64,000 nucleotides of DNA, from contig CAIYAP010000003.1 in assembly GCA_903924205.1 (NCBI GenBank), forward strand, positions 1 through 64,000, written 5' to 3'. The position numbers and the translations under genes were made by a program. The number at the start of each line of letters is the position of its first letter. The first letter of the stretch is position 1. Source of the DNA: an uncultured Actinomycetes bacterium. GTDB lineage: Bacteria; Actinomycetota; Acidimicrobiia; Acidimicrobiales; RAAP-2. Positions 7,090 to 18,991 of the stretch are shown here, one piece after another. The notes beneath the pieces were generated by a model. The model saw only the letters and a program-made list of their open reading frames with translations. It made no database searches and had not been told where the DNA came from.

Positions 7090-8238
7090 ATGACCATGAC
7101 GACGGGGCGACAAAATCTCACTCGCGTGCGCCTCGATGGCGTGACGAAATCCTTCGGCGACATGGTCGCCGTGGACAATTTGTCACTGACCATTGAGCCG
7201 GGTGAGTTCATCTCTCTGCTCGGCCCGTCGGGCTGTGGCAAGACCACCACGCTGCGCATGCTGGGTGGCTTCGAAGACCCCACCAGTGGCGCCATCTTCT
7301 TCGGAGATCTCAACGTCACCGACCTGCCGCCCCACAAGCGTGACGTCAACACCGTCTTTCAGAGCTACGCCCTCTTCCCGCACCTCAGCGTTCTCGAGAA
7401 CATCGCCTTTGGACTACGTCGCAAGAAAGTCTCGAAGGAAGAAGCGCGTCGCCGCGCCGGCGAGATGCTGGATCTCGTCGACCTCGCGGGTCGTGGTGAG
7501 CGCCGTCCGGCGCAACTCTCCGGTGGTCAGCAGCAGCGCGTCGCGCTCGCGCGCGCCCTCGTGAATCAGCCCACCTTGTTGCTGCTCGATGAACCCATGT
7601 CCGCCCTCGACGCCAAGTTGCGCAAGCACATGCAGATCGAATTGCAGCGTCTGCAGGCGCAGGTCGGCATCACCTTCCTCTACGTCACGCACGATCAAGA
7701 AGAAGCCATGACGATGTCGGACCGCATCGTGGTGATGAACCAGGGCCGCATTGAGGGTCTGGGGTCACCGGCGGCGGTCTACGAGCACCCCACCACCGAA
7801 TTTGTCGCTTCCTTTCTCGGAGCGTCCAACTTGCTCGCCGGCACGCTTGATCGCGACGACACCCAGTCATCGGTTAACTGCGGCGCCGTGGTGCTGCGGG
7901 CCCCGAGCGACCACATTGATGCTCAGCTGCAGGGTCGAGTGGTCAAGGTGGGAGTTCGTCCCGAGAAGATTCGTATCTCTGAGACGGCCTCGGCGGCCGG
8001 CGACGAGAATTCCCTGCCCGGCCGCGTGATGGTCTCCACCTTCACCGGTGTGGGCGTGTCGTACATCGTCGAAACGGTGGGCGGCGAGGAATTCACCGTG
8101 TATTCGCAAAATCTTGGTGGAGAACCCACCTGGCGCGTCGGTGACGACGTACACATGATCTGGCCGGTGCGCCACACTTTTGTGGTGGCACCCTCAGAAA
8201 ACAACAACTCACAGGAGGTGGAAGACAATGACAACTAA
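7090..8238 (+). CDS. potA: polyamine-type ABC transporter, ATP-binding protein
   Basis: A 382-residue ATPase of the spermidine/putrescine (MOI) importer family. The ATPase domain shows Walker A GPSGCGKTT (near residue 45), Q-loop region VFQSYALFPH, signature LSGGQQQRVALARAL, Walker B LLLLDEPMSALD and the H-loop YVTHDQEEA. A TOBE domain occupies about residues 270-370 and includes the typical VGVRPEKI. It is the first gene of a potA-potD-potB-potC operon; potD begins inside its last codons. Putative substrates are putrescine or spermidine, but related amines cannot be excluded. Confidence 0.88.
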   Translation: MTMTTGRQNLTRVRLDGVTKSFGDMVAVDNLSLTIEPGEFISLLGPSGCGKTTTLRMLGGFEDPTSGAIFFGDLNVTDLPPHKRDVNTVFQSYALFPHLSVLENIAFGLRRKKVSKEEARRRAGEMLDLVDLAGRGERRPAQLSGGQQQRVALARALVNQPTLLLLDEPMSALDAKLRKHMQIELQRLQAQVGITFLYVTHDQEEAMTMSDRIVVMNQGRIEGLGSPAAVYEHPTTEFVASFLGASNLLAGTLDRDDTQSSVNCGAVVLRAPSDHIDAQLQGRVVKVGVRPEKIRISETASAAGDENSLPGRVMVSTFTGVGVSYIVETVGGEEFTVYSQNLGGEPTWRVGDDVHMIWPVRHTFVVAPSENNNSQEVEDNDN

Positions 8239-9511
8239 CGGATCTGACATGGATGCATCGATTATTCGTGGGATGACCCAGCCGAGGATTACTCGACGAG
8301 ATCTGTTCAAGACGGCGGGCGCCGTCGCGGGTGCGGCCGGATTGTCTTCCGGTCTCTCGTCGGTCGCGGGCGCACTGCCGAACTCGAACGTCGGTTCGAA
8401 GACCTGGTGGGCCTCGCAGCACGCACACCACCAACTCAACTTCGCCAACTGGCCGTACTACATCGACACCCTGAACGGCACCCACCCCTCATTGGTGGAG
8501 TTCAAGAAGGAGAAGGGGACGAACGTCAGTTATTCCGAAGTCATCGAGGACAACCCCGCCTTCTATCAGCGGATTATCCCCTCACTGTCGGCGGGCGGCT
8601 CGACGGGTTACGACATCATCGTCATGACCAACAACTCGCCGCAGCTGGGTTATCTCATCCAGGGTGGCTATCTCATTCCGCTTGACCAAAACGCCATGAC
8701 GAACTTCAAGAAGTACGCGTCACCGACGGTGAAGAACCCCGTGTGGGACCGTGGCAACAAGTACACCATGGCCTACCAGTCGGGATGGACCTCGTTGGCG
8801 TACGACGCCAACAAGGTCAAGACCCCGGGCAACAGCCTGCAGTTGATGTTCAGCACGAAGTACAAGGGCCAGGTCGGCATGTTTGCGGACCCCATCGAAC
8901 TCGGCGCGATTGGCCTCTTGGCCCTCGGCATCAACCCAGCGAGTTCCAAACCCTCGGACTGGACGAAGGCGGCCACCAAGTTGCGCCAGCAGCGCGACAG
9001 TGGCATCGTCGCGGCCTACTACGGCAATGACTACATCAACCACCTCAAGAGCGGCGACCTCGCGATTTCGCAGTGCTACTCCGGTGACGTCTTCCAGGCC
9101 AACGTCAATGGTTCGAAGAACATCAAGTTGCTGACGCCGAAGGAAGGCTTGTTGTTCTGGACGGACAACATGGCGATCCCGCTGTACGCGGCGAACCCGC
9201 GAGACGCTATGGACGCCATGGACTTCTACTTCAGCCCGCTGACGCAGGCCGTGGTGGAGTACTACGTCGACTACATCTGCCCGGTGCCCACCGCCAAGAA
9301 CGAACTGCTCAAGCCCACGGGCTGGGACAAGAGCGTGCTGACGGCGATGAAGGCGGAGATTGGTCTGACCTCGACGCAGGTGGCCTCGGCCCCGACGGTC
9401 TTCCCGACCGCCAAGGAGAACGCCATCTCCAAGCCGTACTACCAGTTCAAGAGCCAGACGGAAATTGACACCTGGAACGAAACGTTCCTGCCGATCGTCC
9501 AAGGTCAATGA
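8228..9511 (+). CDS. potD: polyamine-type ABC transporter, substrate-binding protein (Tat-exported)
   Basis: A 427-residue periplasmic-binding-protein-like lipoprotein or secreted protein of the PotD/PotF family. The N-terminus has a twin-arginine signal (TRRDLFKTAG, then a hydrophobic Ala/Gly stretch), so it is probably folded before export. The body has the family's NWPYYID start, YDIIVMTNN, PYAMAYQ-like GNKYTMAYQSGWTSLAYD and DNMAIPLYAANP. The ATG at 8228 is chosen because AGGAGG lies 9 nt upstream (8213-8218) inside potA; the two genes overlap by 11 bp. It captures the ligand for the PotBC channel. Confidence 0.85.
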   Translation: MTTNGSDMDASIIRGMTQPRITRRDLFKTAGAVAGAAGLSSGLSSVAGALPNSNVGSKTWWASQHAHHQLNFANWPYYIDTLNGTHPSLVEFKKEKGTNVSYSEVIEDNPAFYQRIIPSLSAGGSTGYDIIVMTNNSPQLGYLIQGGYLIPLDQNAMTNFKKYASPTVKNPVWDRGNKYTMAYQSGWTSLAYDANKVKTPGNSLQLMFSTKYKGQVGMFADPIELGAIGLLALGINPASSKPSDWTKAATKLRQQRDSGIVAAYYGNDYINHLKSGDLAISQCYSGDVFQANVNGSKNIKLLTPKEGLLFWTDNMAIPLYAANPRDAMDAMDFYFSPLTQAVVEYYVDYICPVPTAKNELLKPTGWDKSVLTAMKAEIGLTSTQVASAPTVFPTAKENAISKPYYQFKSQTEIDTWNETFLPIVQGQ

Positions 9512-10386
9512 GTCGACTCGCTGGTGCCCGCCGCTGGGGGCGTGGGGCGACGCCCTACGCCCTCGGCGCGCCGGCCGTGGTGTGGCTTTTCGCCCTCTTC
9601 CTCATCCCCCTCGTGGTGATGTTGGTCAAGGCGTTAGAAACGTGCTCGCCGATTACCCAGGCCTGCACCATGACCTGGCACTGGTCCGAATTTTCCTACG
9701 TGTGGCACGGGTCCGCCCAGTCCATCTTCACCAGTCTGCGCTTCGCCGCGTACGCGACGATCATCGACGTGCTGTTGTCATTTCCCATTGCGTACTGGAT
9801 CGCCTTTTACGGTGGCCGCCGCAAGAACTTCTTCTTGCTGATGCTGCTGGTGCCCTTCTTCGTGTCCTTCGTGATTCGCACCATCATCTGGCAGTTCCTG
9901 CTCAGCAGCTCGGGCATCATCTTGACGCTGGCGCGCGACCTGCACCTCGTCGGCCCCAACTACCACGTGCTGCAAACCAGTGGCGCCGTGATTGCCGGCC
10001 TCGCCTATAACTATTTACCCTTCACGGCGCTGCCCATCTTCGTGGCGCTCGAGCGCATTGACAAGAACTTGCTCGATGCGGCTCGCGACCTGTATTCGTC
10101 CAAGGTCGAGGTATTTCGCCGGGTGATTTTCCCCCTCGCGCGACCCGGCGTGTTCGCCGCCTTCTTGTTGACCTTCATCCCCGCCTTCGGTGACTACGTC
10201 AACCAACAAGTGCTGGGCGGTATTTCCAACACCATGGTCGGCACCGTCATTCAGAACTACTTCTTAACCTTCTCGAACCCGACCAGTGGTTCGGCTCTGT
10301 CGGCCATCGTGATGGGCATTTCGCTGATCGCCATCGTGATTGGCGGCATTGCCATTGGCGCCCGCAATCTGGGTGACTACGTATGA
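9508..10386 (+). CDS. potB: polyamine-type ABC transporter, permease 1
   Basis: A 292-residue membrane protein with about six helices. The BPD_transp_1 EAA loop is visible as ALERIDKNLLDAARDLYSSKVEVFRRVIFPLARPG near residue 190, where the ATPase docks. The start ATG overlaps the stop of the binding-protein gene (ATGA), and the next permease overlaps its end in the same way, so the four genes are translated as a unit. Confidence 0.87.
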   Translation: MSRLAGARRWGRGATPYALGAPAVVWLFALFLIPLVVMLVKALETCSPITQACTMTWHWSEFSYVWHGSAQSIFTSLRFAAYATIIDVLLSFPIAYWIAFYGGRRKNFFLLMLLVPFFVSFVIRTIIWQFLLSSSGIILTLARDLHLVGPNYHVLQTSGAVIAGLAYNYLPFTALPIFVALERIDKNLLDAARDLYSSKVEVFRRVIFPLARPGVFAAFLLTFIPAFGDYVNQQVLGGISNTMVGTVIQNYFLTFSNPTSGSALSAIVMGISLIAIVIGGIAIGARNLGDYV

Positions 10387-11183
10387 GCCGCAAACCTCGT
10401 TTCCTGCCGCTGTATTCCTGGCTGTTGATTGGCTATCTCGTTCTGCCCATTCTGGTCATGATCGTGTATTCGTTCAACGACGTGGTGACCGGTATTCCGA
10501 ACGTGAGCTTCACCTGGAATGGATTCACCACGCGCTGGTATCAGCACTGGAGCGACGTGCCGGGACTCACGGCCTCGGCGTGGCTGTCGATTCGTCTCGC
10601 CGTGGCGGCGAGTGCGGTGGCCACGGTGGTGGGCACCATGCTGGCCCTCGCCCTCGTTCGATACTCTGGACGACGTTTTCGCGGCAAGGCGGCCATTGAT
10701 TACTTGATGTATCTCAACATCGCCGCCCCCGAAATTGTGATGGGTTCCTCGCTGCTGGGCCTCTTTGTCACGATGCGTATCGACCGCGGCTTTTGGACGC
10801 TGTTTCTCACCCACGTGGTTTTCTCGGTGGCCTACGTGGTCGTGACCGTGCGGGCTCGACTCACGGGCTTTGACGTGCGCCTCGAAGAAGCCGCCGCCGA
10901 CCTCGGCTCCCAGCCCCTCGCCACCTTTCGCCTGGTGACCTTCCCCCTCATCTTGCCGGGCGTGATGGCCGGGGCACTCATGGCCTTCGCGCTGTCTCTC
11001 GATGACTTTGTGGCCAGTGACTTCGTCAGTGGATCGATCCAACCCTTCCCTGTGTGGGTGTACGGCGCGACGCGCATTGGTATTCCGCCACAGGTCTTCG
11101 TCTTCGGGACCGCGATTTTCTCACTCGGACTTATTGCCGCGGTGATCAGCGTCGTGTTGTCACGGCGTCAACCCGCGCGTTAA
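10383..11183 (+). CDS. potC: polyamine-type ABC transporter, permease 2
   Basis: A 266-residue inner-membrane permease with about six helices. The EAA motif is RLEEAAADLGSQPLATFRLVTFPLILPG near residue 160. The N-terminal YLVLPILVMIVYSFND is typical of PotC. It ends the operon. Its TAA stop (11181-11183) is part of a TTAA shared with the oppositely oriented gpmA stop, leaving no space for a terminator between the two genes. Confidence 0.87.
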   Translation: MSRKPRFLPLYSWLLIGYLVLPILVMIVYSFNDVVTGIPNVSFTWNGFTTRWYQHWSDVPGLTASAWLSIRLAVAASAVATVVGTMLALALVRYSGRRFRGKAAIDYLMYLNIAAPEIVMGSSLLGLFVTMRIDRGFWTLFLTHVVFSVAYVVVTVRARLTGFDVRLEEAAADLGSQPLATFRLVTFPLILPGVMAGALMAFALSLDDFVASDFVSGSIQPFPVWVYGATRIGIPPQVFVFGTAIFSLGLIAAVISVVLSRRQPAR

Positions 11184-11935
11184 CCCGCCTGCTTGCCCAC
11201 CGCGGCTGCGGCCGCATCGGCCGCCGCCGCGTCACCGAGGTACGCCCCACTCAGGACGCGCAGGTCATTGGTGAGTCGGTAGCGAAAGGGGATACCCGTC
11301 GGAATCTCGAGCTCGGTGATGTCGTCGGGTGAAATCTTTTCCAGCATCATGCGCAGCGCGCGCAGCGAGTTGCCGTGGGCGACGACGAGCACCGCGCCCC
11401 CTCGCGAGGCGGTGAGGGCGAGATCGGGGGCGAGCACGTCCATGAAGTACGGGGTGGCGCGCGTCACCACGTCGGCCAAACACTCCGTCGCGGGAATCTG
11501 CTCACGGGTGAGATCGCGGTAGCGCGGGTCATCCCAATTGCCGCGCGAGTCGTCGGCCGGCAGCGGCGGCGGTGGCACGTCGTAACTGCGACGCCAGAGC
11601 TTGAGTTGATCCATGCCAAATTTTTCGGCTGTTTCCTTCTTGTCCTTACCGGTCAGGTCGCCGTAGTGGCGTTCATTGAGTCGCCAGTCGCGGGTGACGG
11701 GCAGCCACGAACGGCCCGCGTGGTGCAGCGCAATATTCGCGGTGCGAATGGCACGCGTGAGTCGTGAGGTGTGAAGAATCTGCAGGTCGAGGTCCGTCTC
11801 GGCCGCGAGGAGGTCGCCCGCGGCGGCGGCTTCGGCCTCACCCTGGGGGACGAGGTCGACGTCGTGCCATCCCGTAAAGAGGTTGAGGTCATTCCACTGG
11901 GAGCGACCGTGGCGCAAAAGTATGAGATCCGGCAT
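11180..11935 (-). CDS. gpmA: 2,3-bisphosphoglycerate-dependent phosphoglycerate mutase
   Basis: A glycolytic enzyme that interconverts 3- and 2-phosphoglycerate. The 251-residue length fits. The phospho-His motif LLRHGRSQWN is at the N-terminus, then NLFTGWHDVDL, the LNERHYGDLTGKDK loop (substrate Glu/Arg) and the second His in VAHGNSLRAL. The C-terminus ends in an unusual Ala/Asp-rich tail (DAAAADAAAAAVGK). It is convergent with potC and shares its stop region. Confidence 0.93.
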   Translation of the reverse strand: MPDLILLRHGRSQWNDLNLFTGWHDVDLVPQGEAEAAAAGDLLAAETDLDLQILHTSRLTRAIRTANIALHHAGRSWLPVTRDWRLNERHYGDLTGKDKKETAEKFGMDQLKLWRRSYDVPPPPLPADDSRGNWDDPRYRDLTREQIPATECLADVVTRATPYFMDVLAPDLALTASRGGAVLVVAHGNSLRALRMMLEKISPDDITELEIPTGIPFRYRLTNDLRVLSGAYLGDAAAADAAAAAVGKQAG

Positions 11936-11993
11936 GGGTCGAGCGTATCGGGCGCGCTCTCACCAGGGAGGTCGCGAGTGACCGTCGACGACC

Positions 11994-12491
11994 TTAAAAG
12001 ACGGGTGGTGGTCCGCGGTGAATTAACTGTTCGATGCGCGTGAGATCGTGGGCGAGATTCGCGCCTGCCAAGGGAGGAGAGATTGAGTGACCCGCCCTGA
12101 TGACGGTGGCTGCGGGACAGCCGCCCAGTTGAAAGGAGACCGTGATGTCGGGCCGGCGGGTGGTCGTGCGAGAAAAGGAAATCAGCACGGGAATCATGTA
12201 GTCCGCGGGGCAGGCAGTCCCGGGGGCCAGATGTTGGACGGGGAGAGCATTAATAATTCCCCGTACTTTTTCGATGACGACGGGATCCGTGGAGCTCAGT
12301 GTTCCGTAGATCACCGTGTCGGGGAGGTAGCCCGGATACGACCAGGTCACTTTCGCCATCCCCGCGGGAATCAGGTCCCCCGCCGGTTTCACGGCGACCT
12401 GGGTGGGTGAGTTGATGGCCGCCCAGGTCACGGGGATGCCAACTCCCACTATCAAGAGGAGCACGATCAGACTTCGGCGGAATGTGGTCAC
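11994..12491 (-). CDS. membrane-anchored protein of unknown function
   Basis: A 165-residue protein that I cannot assign to a family. A single N-terminal hydrophobic segment (SLIVLLLIVGVGIPVTWAAI) follows a short Arg-containing start, so it is an anchored or secreted protein. The rest has two Cys (GTACPADY and LGGCPAAT) that may form a disulfide outside the cell. The start is a GTG. It shares its upstream region with the divergent dnaK promoter. It may be cotranscribed with gpmA (58-bp gap). Confidence 0.65.
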   Translation of the reverse strand: MTTFRRSLIVLLLIVGVGIPVTWAAINSPTQVAVKPAGDLIPAGMAKVTWSYPGYLPDTVIYGTLSSTDPVVIEKVRGIINALPVQHLAPGTACPADYMIPVLISFSRTTTRRPDITVSFQLGGCPAATVIRAGHSISPPLAGANLAHDLTRIEQLIHRGPPPVF

Positions 12492-12572
12492 ATATCCATA
12501 CTGCTCTGCGGTCCGTCGTCACTTTCCCGCAATGGCATCAAAATAGGACTTTAGTCACTTCTTATACAAAAT

Positions 12573-12603
12573 CTTGATACGAGTCATATCAAGTCTCTAT
12601 ACT
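12573..12603 (+). promoter_or_regulatory. HAIR-like HspR operator overlapping the dnaK promoter
   Basis: CTTGATA at 12573-12579 and TATCAAG at 12587-12593 form a perfect 7-bp inverted repeat with a 7-nt spacer. The known HAIR element, the HspR target, is CTTGAGT-N7-ACTCAAG, so the geometry and outer bases match. A promoter overlaps it: -35 TTGATA at 12574-12579, an 18-nt spacer and -10 TATACT at 12598-12603. Bound HspR would cover the -35 box. The repressor gene is the fourth gene of this operon, so autoregulation with DnaK as co-repressor, as in Streptomyces, is likely. Confidence 0.85.
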
Positions 12604-12661
12604 GACCTCATACCACCGATGGGAAAGTCCCGACGGCGGCTCATTTCAAGGAGTTATCACT

Positions 12662-14482
12662 ATGGCGAAGGCAGTCGGTATCGACCTCGGCACGACGAAC
12701 TCGGTGGTCTCAGTCCTCGAGGCGGGCGAGCCCGTCGTCATCCCGAACGCCGAAGGCGCGCGCACCACGCCCTCGGTCGTGGGTTTCTCCAAGACCGGTG
12801 AAGTGCTCGTCGGTGAAGTCGCGAAGCGTCAAGCGATCACCAACCCGGAGCGCACCATTCGCTCGGTGAAGCGTCACATGGGCACGAGTTGGACCATCGA
12901 CATCGATGGCACCTCATATACGCCGCAGGAAATCTCCGCCCGCGTGCTCATGAAGCTGAAGCGCGACGCCGAGGCCTACCTCGGTGAGCCCGTCACCCAG
13001 GCCGTGATTACCGTGCCCGCCTACTTCGACGACGCCCAGCGCACCGCGACCAAGGAAGCTGGTCAGATTGCCGGCCTCGAAGTTCTGCGTATCGTCAACG
13101 AGCCCACCGCAGCCGCCCTCGCCTACGGCCTCGACAAGGGCCCGGCCGAGCAGACCATCTTGGTCTTCGACCTCGGTGGTGGCACCTTTGACGTGTCCGT
13201 GCTCGAGATCGCCGACGGCGTGTTCGAAGTGAAGTCCACCGCCGGTGACACCCACCTCGGTGGTGACGACTGGGACGACGCCGTGATGAACTGGTTGGTC
13301 AAGTCCTTCAAGGACACCGAGGGCGTGGACCTCATGGCCGACAAGATGGCCATTCAGCGACTCAAGGAAGCCGCGGAGAAGGCGAAGATCGAACTGTCGT
13401 CGCTGCAAGAGACGCACGTCAACCTGCCCTTCATCACCGCGACCAGCGAAGGCCCCAAGCACCTCGATCTCAAGCTCACCCGCGCCAAGTTCAACGAATT
13501 GACCTCGGAGTTGGTGGAGCGTTGCCGCAAGCCCTTCGACTCGGCCATCAAGGACGCCGGACTCACCATTGACAAAATCGACCACGTCATCATGGTGGGT
13601 GGATCGACGCGTATCCCCGCGGTGCAAGAGCTCGTCGCGCGTCTCACCGGCAAGGAGCCGAACAAGACGGTGAACCCCGACGAAGTCGTGGCTATCGGTG
13701 CCGCGGTCCAGGCGGGCGTGCTCAAGGGTGATGTCAAGGACATCTTGCTCCTCGACGTGACGCCGCTGTCGCTCGGTATCGAGACCAAGGGTGGCGTGAT
13801 GACCAAGCTCATCGAGCGCAACACCACGATTCCGACCAAGAAGACCCAGGTCTTCACCACGGCGGACGATAACCAGCCCTCGGTGGAAGTGCACGTGCTG
13901 CAGGGTGAGCGCGAAATGGCCGCCTATAACAAGACGCTCGGCAAGTTCCAGTTGGTCGGCATTCCGCCGGCACCGCGTGGCGTGCCGCAAATTGAGGTCA
14001 CCTTCGACATCGACGCGAACGGCATCGTGCACGTCTCGGCGAAGGACACCGCCTCGGGCAGCACCCAGTCCATGACCATCACCGGTGGATCGACCTTGTC
14101 GAAGGACGACATCGACCGCATGGTGCGTGACGCGGAAGCCCACGAGGCCGAGGACAAGGCTCGCCGTGAAGAGGCCGAAGTGCGCAACCAGGCCGACTCG
14201 CTGGTGTACCAGACCGAGAAGTTGCTCAAGGACCAGGCCGAGAGTCTGGAGGGTAACGAGAAGGACGACGTGGAGCGCGAGCTCGCCGCCGTCAAGGCCG
14301 CACTCGAGGGCTCCGACATCGAGGCGATCAAGTCAGCGACCGAAAAGCTCGTGACGGTTAGCCAGACCTTCGGTCAGCGACTCTACGAAGAGGCCGCGAA
14401 GAACCAGCAGGCGGCCGGTGGATCTGAGTCAACCGCGGACGATGACAACATCGTCGACGCCGAGATTGTGGACGAGCAGTGA
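12662..14482 (+). CDS. dnaK: molecular chaperone DnaK (Hsp70)
   Basis: An ATP-dependent chaperone that folds and protects proteins. The 606-residue protein opens with [15 protein letters not shown] and has [28 protein letters not shown] and the interdomain linker [15 protein letters not shown]. It ends in a lid and the acidic tail [14 protein letters not shown] typical of actinobacterial DnaK. A ribosome site AAGGAG is at 12648-12653. It is the first gene of a five-gene heat-shock operon under a HAIR-type operator. Its stop overlaps the GTG of grpE. Confidence 0.97.
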   Translation: MAKAVGIDLGTTNSVVSVLEAGEPVVIPNAEGARTTPSVVGFSKTGEVLVGEVAKRQAITNPERTIRSVKRHMGTSWTIDIDGTSYTPQEISARVLMKLKRDAEAYLGEPVTQAVITVPAYFDDAQRTATKEAGQIAGLEVLRIVNEPTAAALAYGLDKGPAEQTILVFDLGGGTFDVSVLEIADGVFEVKSTAGDTHLGGDDWDDAVMNWLVKSFKDTEGVDLMADKMAIQRLKEAAEKAKIELSSLQETHVNLPFITATSEGPKHLDLKLTRAKFNELTSELVERCRKPFDSAIKDAGLTIDKIDHVIMVGGSTRIPAVQELVARLTGKEPNKTVNPDEVVAIGAAVQAGVLKGDVKDILLLDVTPLSLGIETKGGVMTKLIERNTTIPTKKTQVFTTADDNQPSVEVHVLQGEREMAAYNKTLGKFQLVGIPPAPRGVPQIEVTFDIDANGIVHVSAKDTASGSTQSMTITGGSTLSKDDIDRMVRDAEAHEAEDKARREEAEVRNQADSLVYQTEKLLKDQAESLEGNEKDDVERELAAVKAALEGSDIEAIKSATEKLVTVSQTFGQRLYEEAAKNQQAAGGSESTADDDNIVDAEIVDEQ

Positions 14483-15018
14483 GCGACATCAACGAACCCG
14501 TGAACCCGGCGGAGGAGCCCGACGACATCGTGGCGCAGGCCGAGGCGGTACTCGACGAGGCCGGCAGCGATCTGCGTAGTGACGTCGAGCGTGAGCGCGA
14601 TGATTTGCGTGACATGCTGCAGCGTCTGCAGGCCGACTTCGAGAACTACAAGAAGCGCATCGCTCGCGACAGCGCCGACACGATTGCTCGTGGTGTGGCC
14701 AGCTTGGTGAACAAGTTGCTACCCGTGCTCGACGCCCTTGATCTCGCCCAGGCTCACTTCACGTCGGCGAGTGCGGAAGAACTCGACACGGTGGAGGCCA
14801 AGGCACTCGTGCAAGCTCGCGCGCTGTTGCTCGACACTTTGCAGAAAGACGGCTTGGAGCGCATTGATGCGGTCGGCGCTGCCTTTGATCCCCAGATTCA
14901 CGAGGCCGTCGCGCACGTGGACGGTGACGGTGAGCAGGTGATTGACGATGTCATGCGAGCGGGTTACCGCTGGAAGGGCGCCGTCGTTCGACCGGCCATG
15001 GTGAGGGTGCGGGGCTAA
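14479..15018 (+). CDS. grpE: nucleotide exchange factor GrpE
   Basis: GrpE releases ADP from DnaK. The 179-residue protein has an acidic N-terminus, a long helix ([18 protein letters not shown], near residue 40) and the C-terminal beta domain (FDPQIHEAV, then [20 protein letters not shown]). The start is a GTG that overlaps the dnaK TGA, and its TAA directly abuts the ATG of dnaJ. Confidence 0.95.
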   Translation: MSDINEPVNPAEEPDDIVAQAEAVLDEAGSDLRSDVERERDDLRDMLQRLQADFENYKKRIARDSADTIARGVASLVNKLLPVLDALDLAQAHFTSASAEELDTVEAKALVQARALLLDTLQKDGLERIDAVGAAFDPQIHEAVAHVDGDGEQVIDDVMRAGYRWKGAVVRPAMVRVRG

Positions 15019-16095
15019 ATGGCCGAGCGCGAATGGTTCGACACTGATTACTACCACGTCCTGGGTGTGACCTCGTCCGCCACGGATAAGGAGATCACGC
15101 GCGCCTATCGCCAGCTGGCTAAGAAGAACCACCCCGATACCAACCCCGGCAAGGAAGAGACCTTCAAGAAGATCTCCGCCGCCTACGACGTCCTCGGTGA
15201 CGCCGAGAAGCGTAAGGAGTACGACGAGGTTCGGCGCATGGGACCGGCAGCCGCCGGTTTCGGCGGCGGTGGATTTTCGGGAGGACCCGGAGGATTTAAT
15301 CCCGGTGACTTTGGTGATATCGGCGACATCTTCTCCGGCCTCTTCGGTGGCCGTCGTCAACGGGCCCAACGCGGTCAAGATCTCGAGACCAACCTTCACC
15401 TGTCGTTTCGCGACGCGGTGTTGGGGGTCGAAACGCAGGTGCATCTGCCCAGCGAGAAAGCGTGCGCGACCTGTCACGCCACCGGCGCTGCTCCCGGCAC
15501 CTCCGTCACGACCTGTGAGCGCTGCCAGGGCCGTGGCGTCTTGGCGGATGACCAAGGACCCTTCTCCCTGTCGTCGGTCTGCCCCGCCTGCAGTGGTCGC
15601 GGGGGCCGCATCGAGCGACCCTGTCCCACCTGTCACGGCACGGGTCGAGAGCTCTCGCAGCGCTCGGTCAAAGTACGCATTCCCGCGGGCGTGGAAGATG
15701 ACAAACGCATCGTGCTCAAGGGCAAGGGTGCTCCCGGCAGCAATGGCGGTCCGGCGGGCAATTTGTACGTCAACGTGCACGTCGCCCCCGACGCCACTTT
15801 CGCTCGTCGTGGTCGCCACCTCACCACCACGGTGCGGGTGAGTTTCCCTGATGCCGTCCTCGGTACCTCCGTGGAGGTTCCGACCGTGGATGAGCCCGTC
15901 ACCGTGAAAGTGTCGGCGGGCACTCAGTCCGGCACGACCTTGCGCGTGCGTGGACGTGGTGTCCCCGCGGCCGGGAAACATCCACTGGGTGATTTACTGG
16001 TCACGGTCAGCGTGGACGTGCCGCGTGAACTCACCGGCGAGCAACGTCGACTGATCGAAAAGCTTCGTAGTGCTCTCGGCGAGGAGAGTGCGTGA
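15019..16095 (+). CDS. dnaJ: co-chaperone DnaJ (Hsp40)
   Basis: A class A J-protein of 358 residues that stimulates the DnaK ATPase. It shows the J-domain with the HPD motif (KKNHPDTNPG), then a Gly/Phe-rich linker. The four zinc repeats are CATCHATG, CERCQGRG, CPACSGRG and CPTCHGTG. In the first, the central Gly of CxxCxGxG is Ala. The C-terminal substrate-binding domains follow. The J-domain opens with DYYHVLGV in place of the usual DYYxxLGV, which fits well. It starts directly after grpE and overlaps hspR at its end. Confidence 0.95.
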   Translation: MAEREWFDTDYYHVLGVTSSATDKEITRAYRQLAKKNHPDTNPGKEETFKKISAAYDVLGDAEKRKEYDEVRRMGPAAAGFGGGGFSGGPGGFNPGDFGDIGDIFSGLFGGRRQRAQRGQDLETNLHLSFRDAVLGVETQVHLPSEKACATCHATGAAPGTSVTTCERCQGRGVLADDQGPFSLSSVCPACSGRGGRIERPCPTCHGTGRELSQRSVKVRIPAGVEDDKRIVLKGKGAPGSNGGPAGNLYVNVHVAPDATFARRGRHLTTTVRVSFPDAVLGTSVEVPTVDEPVTVKVSAGTQSGTTLRVRGRGVPAAGKHPLGDLLVTVSVDVPRELTGEQRRLIEKLRSALGEESA

Positions 16096-16478
16096 TGAAC
16101 GACAACTCTCGCGCAATCTACGTCATCTCGGTAGCCGCGCAATTGGCGGGGGTACACCCACAGACCTTGCGCAACTACGAGAGAAGTGGACTCCTTGACC
16201 CCTCGCGCACCAGTGGGGGCTCGCGGCGATTTTCCAATGAGGACCTGGCTCGACTGCGACGCATTCAAGAATTAACTGAGGCGGGCTGCAATCTCGAGGG
16301 CGTACGACGTATCTTGCAGTTAGAGGCCGAGCTCGCTCGCACTCGCAAGCAGGTGGCGGACCTTCAACGAGAGGTGCAGACCGTGGCGGCGCAGACCACC
16401 AAGCAATTCCGGCGAGACCTCGTGCCCGTGCAGAACACGATGGCCATTTTCGTTAATCGCATCAATCCTCGGAGGTAG
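16095..16478 (+). CDS. hspR: MerR-type heat-shock repressor HspR
   Basis: A 127-residue MerR-family protein. The winged helix-turn-helix is [20 protein letters not shown], followed by [21 protein letters not shown]; HspR of other actinobacteria shares the VHPQTLR-Y-R block. A C-terminal coiled coil (about residues 75-105) would dimerise. It most likely represses this operon through the HAIR-like site at 12573-12593. The ATG at 16095 overlaps the dnaJ TGA; a GTG one codon earlier is an alternative start. Confidence 0.9.
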   Translation: MNDNSRAIYVISVAAQLAGVHPQTLRNYERSGLLDPSRTSGGSRRFSNEDLARLRRIQELTEAGCNLEGVRRILQLEAELARTRKQVADLQREVQTVAAQTTKQFRRDLVPVQNTMAIFVNRINPRR

Positions 16479-16483
16479 CTCAC

Positions 16484-18973
<2,490 letters not shown>

Positions 18974-18991
18974 GCGAACTACTGTGACGCC

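Noticed and set aside
12914-14143. 409-codon antisense frame within dnaK
   Set aside because: It mirrors the codon bias of dnaK, has no ribosome site and encodes no recognisable fold; dnaK is certain here.
14719-15981. 420-codon antisense frame across grpE/dnaJ
   Set aside because: A shadow of two well-identified genes, with low-complexity composition.
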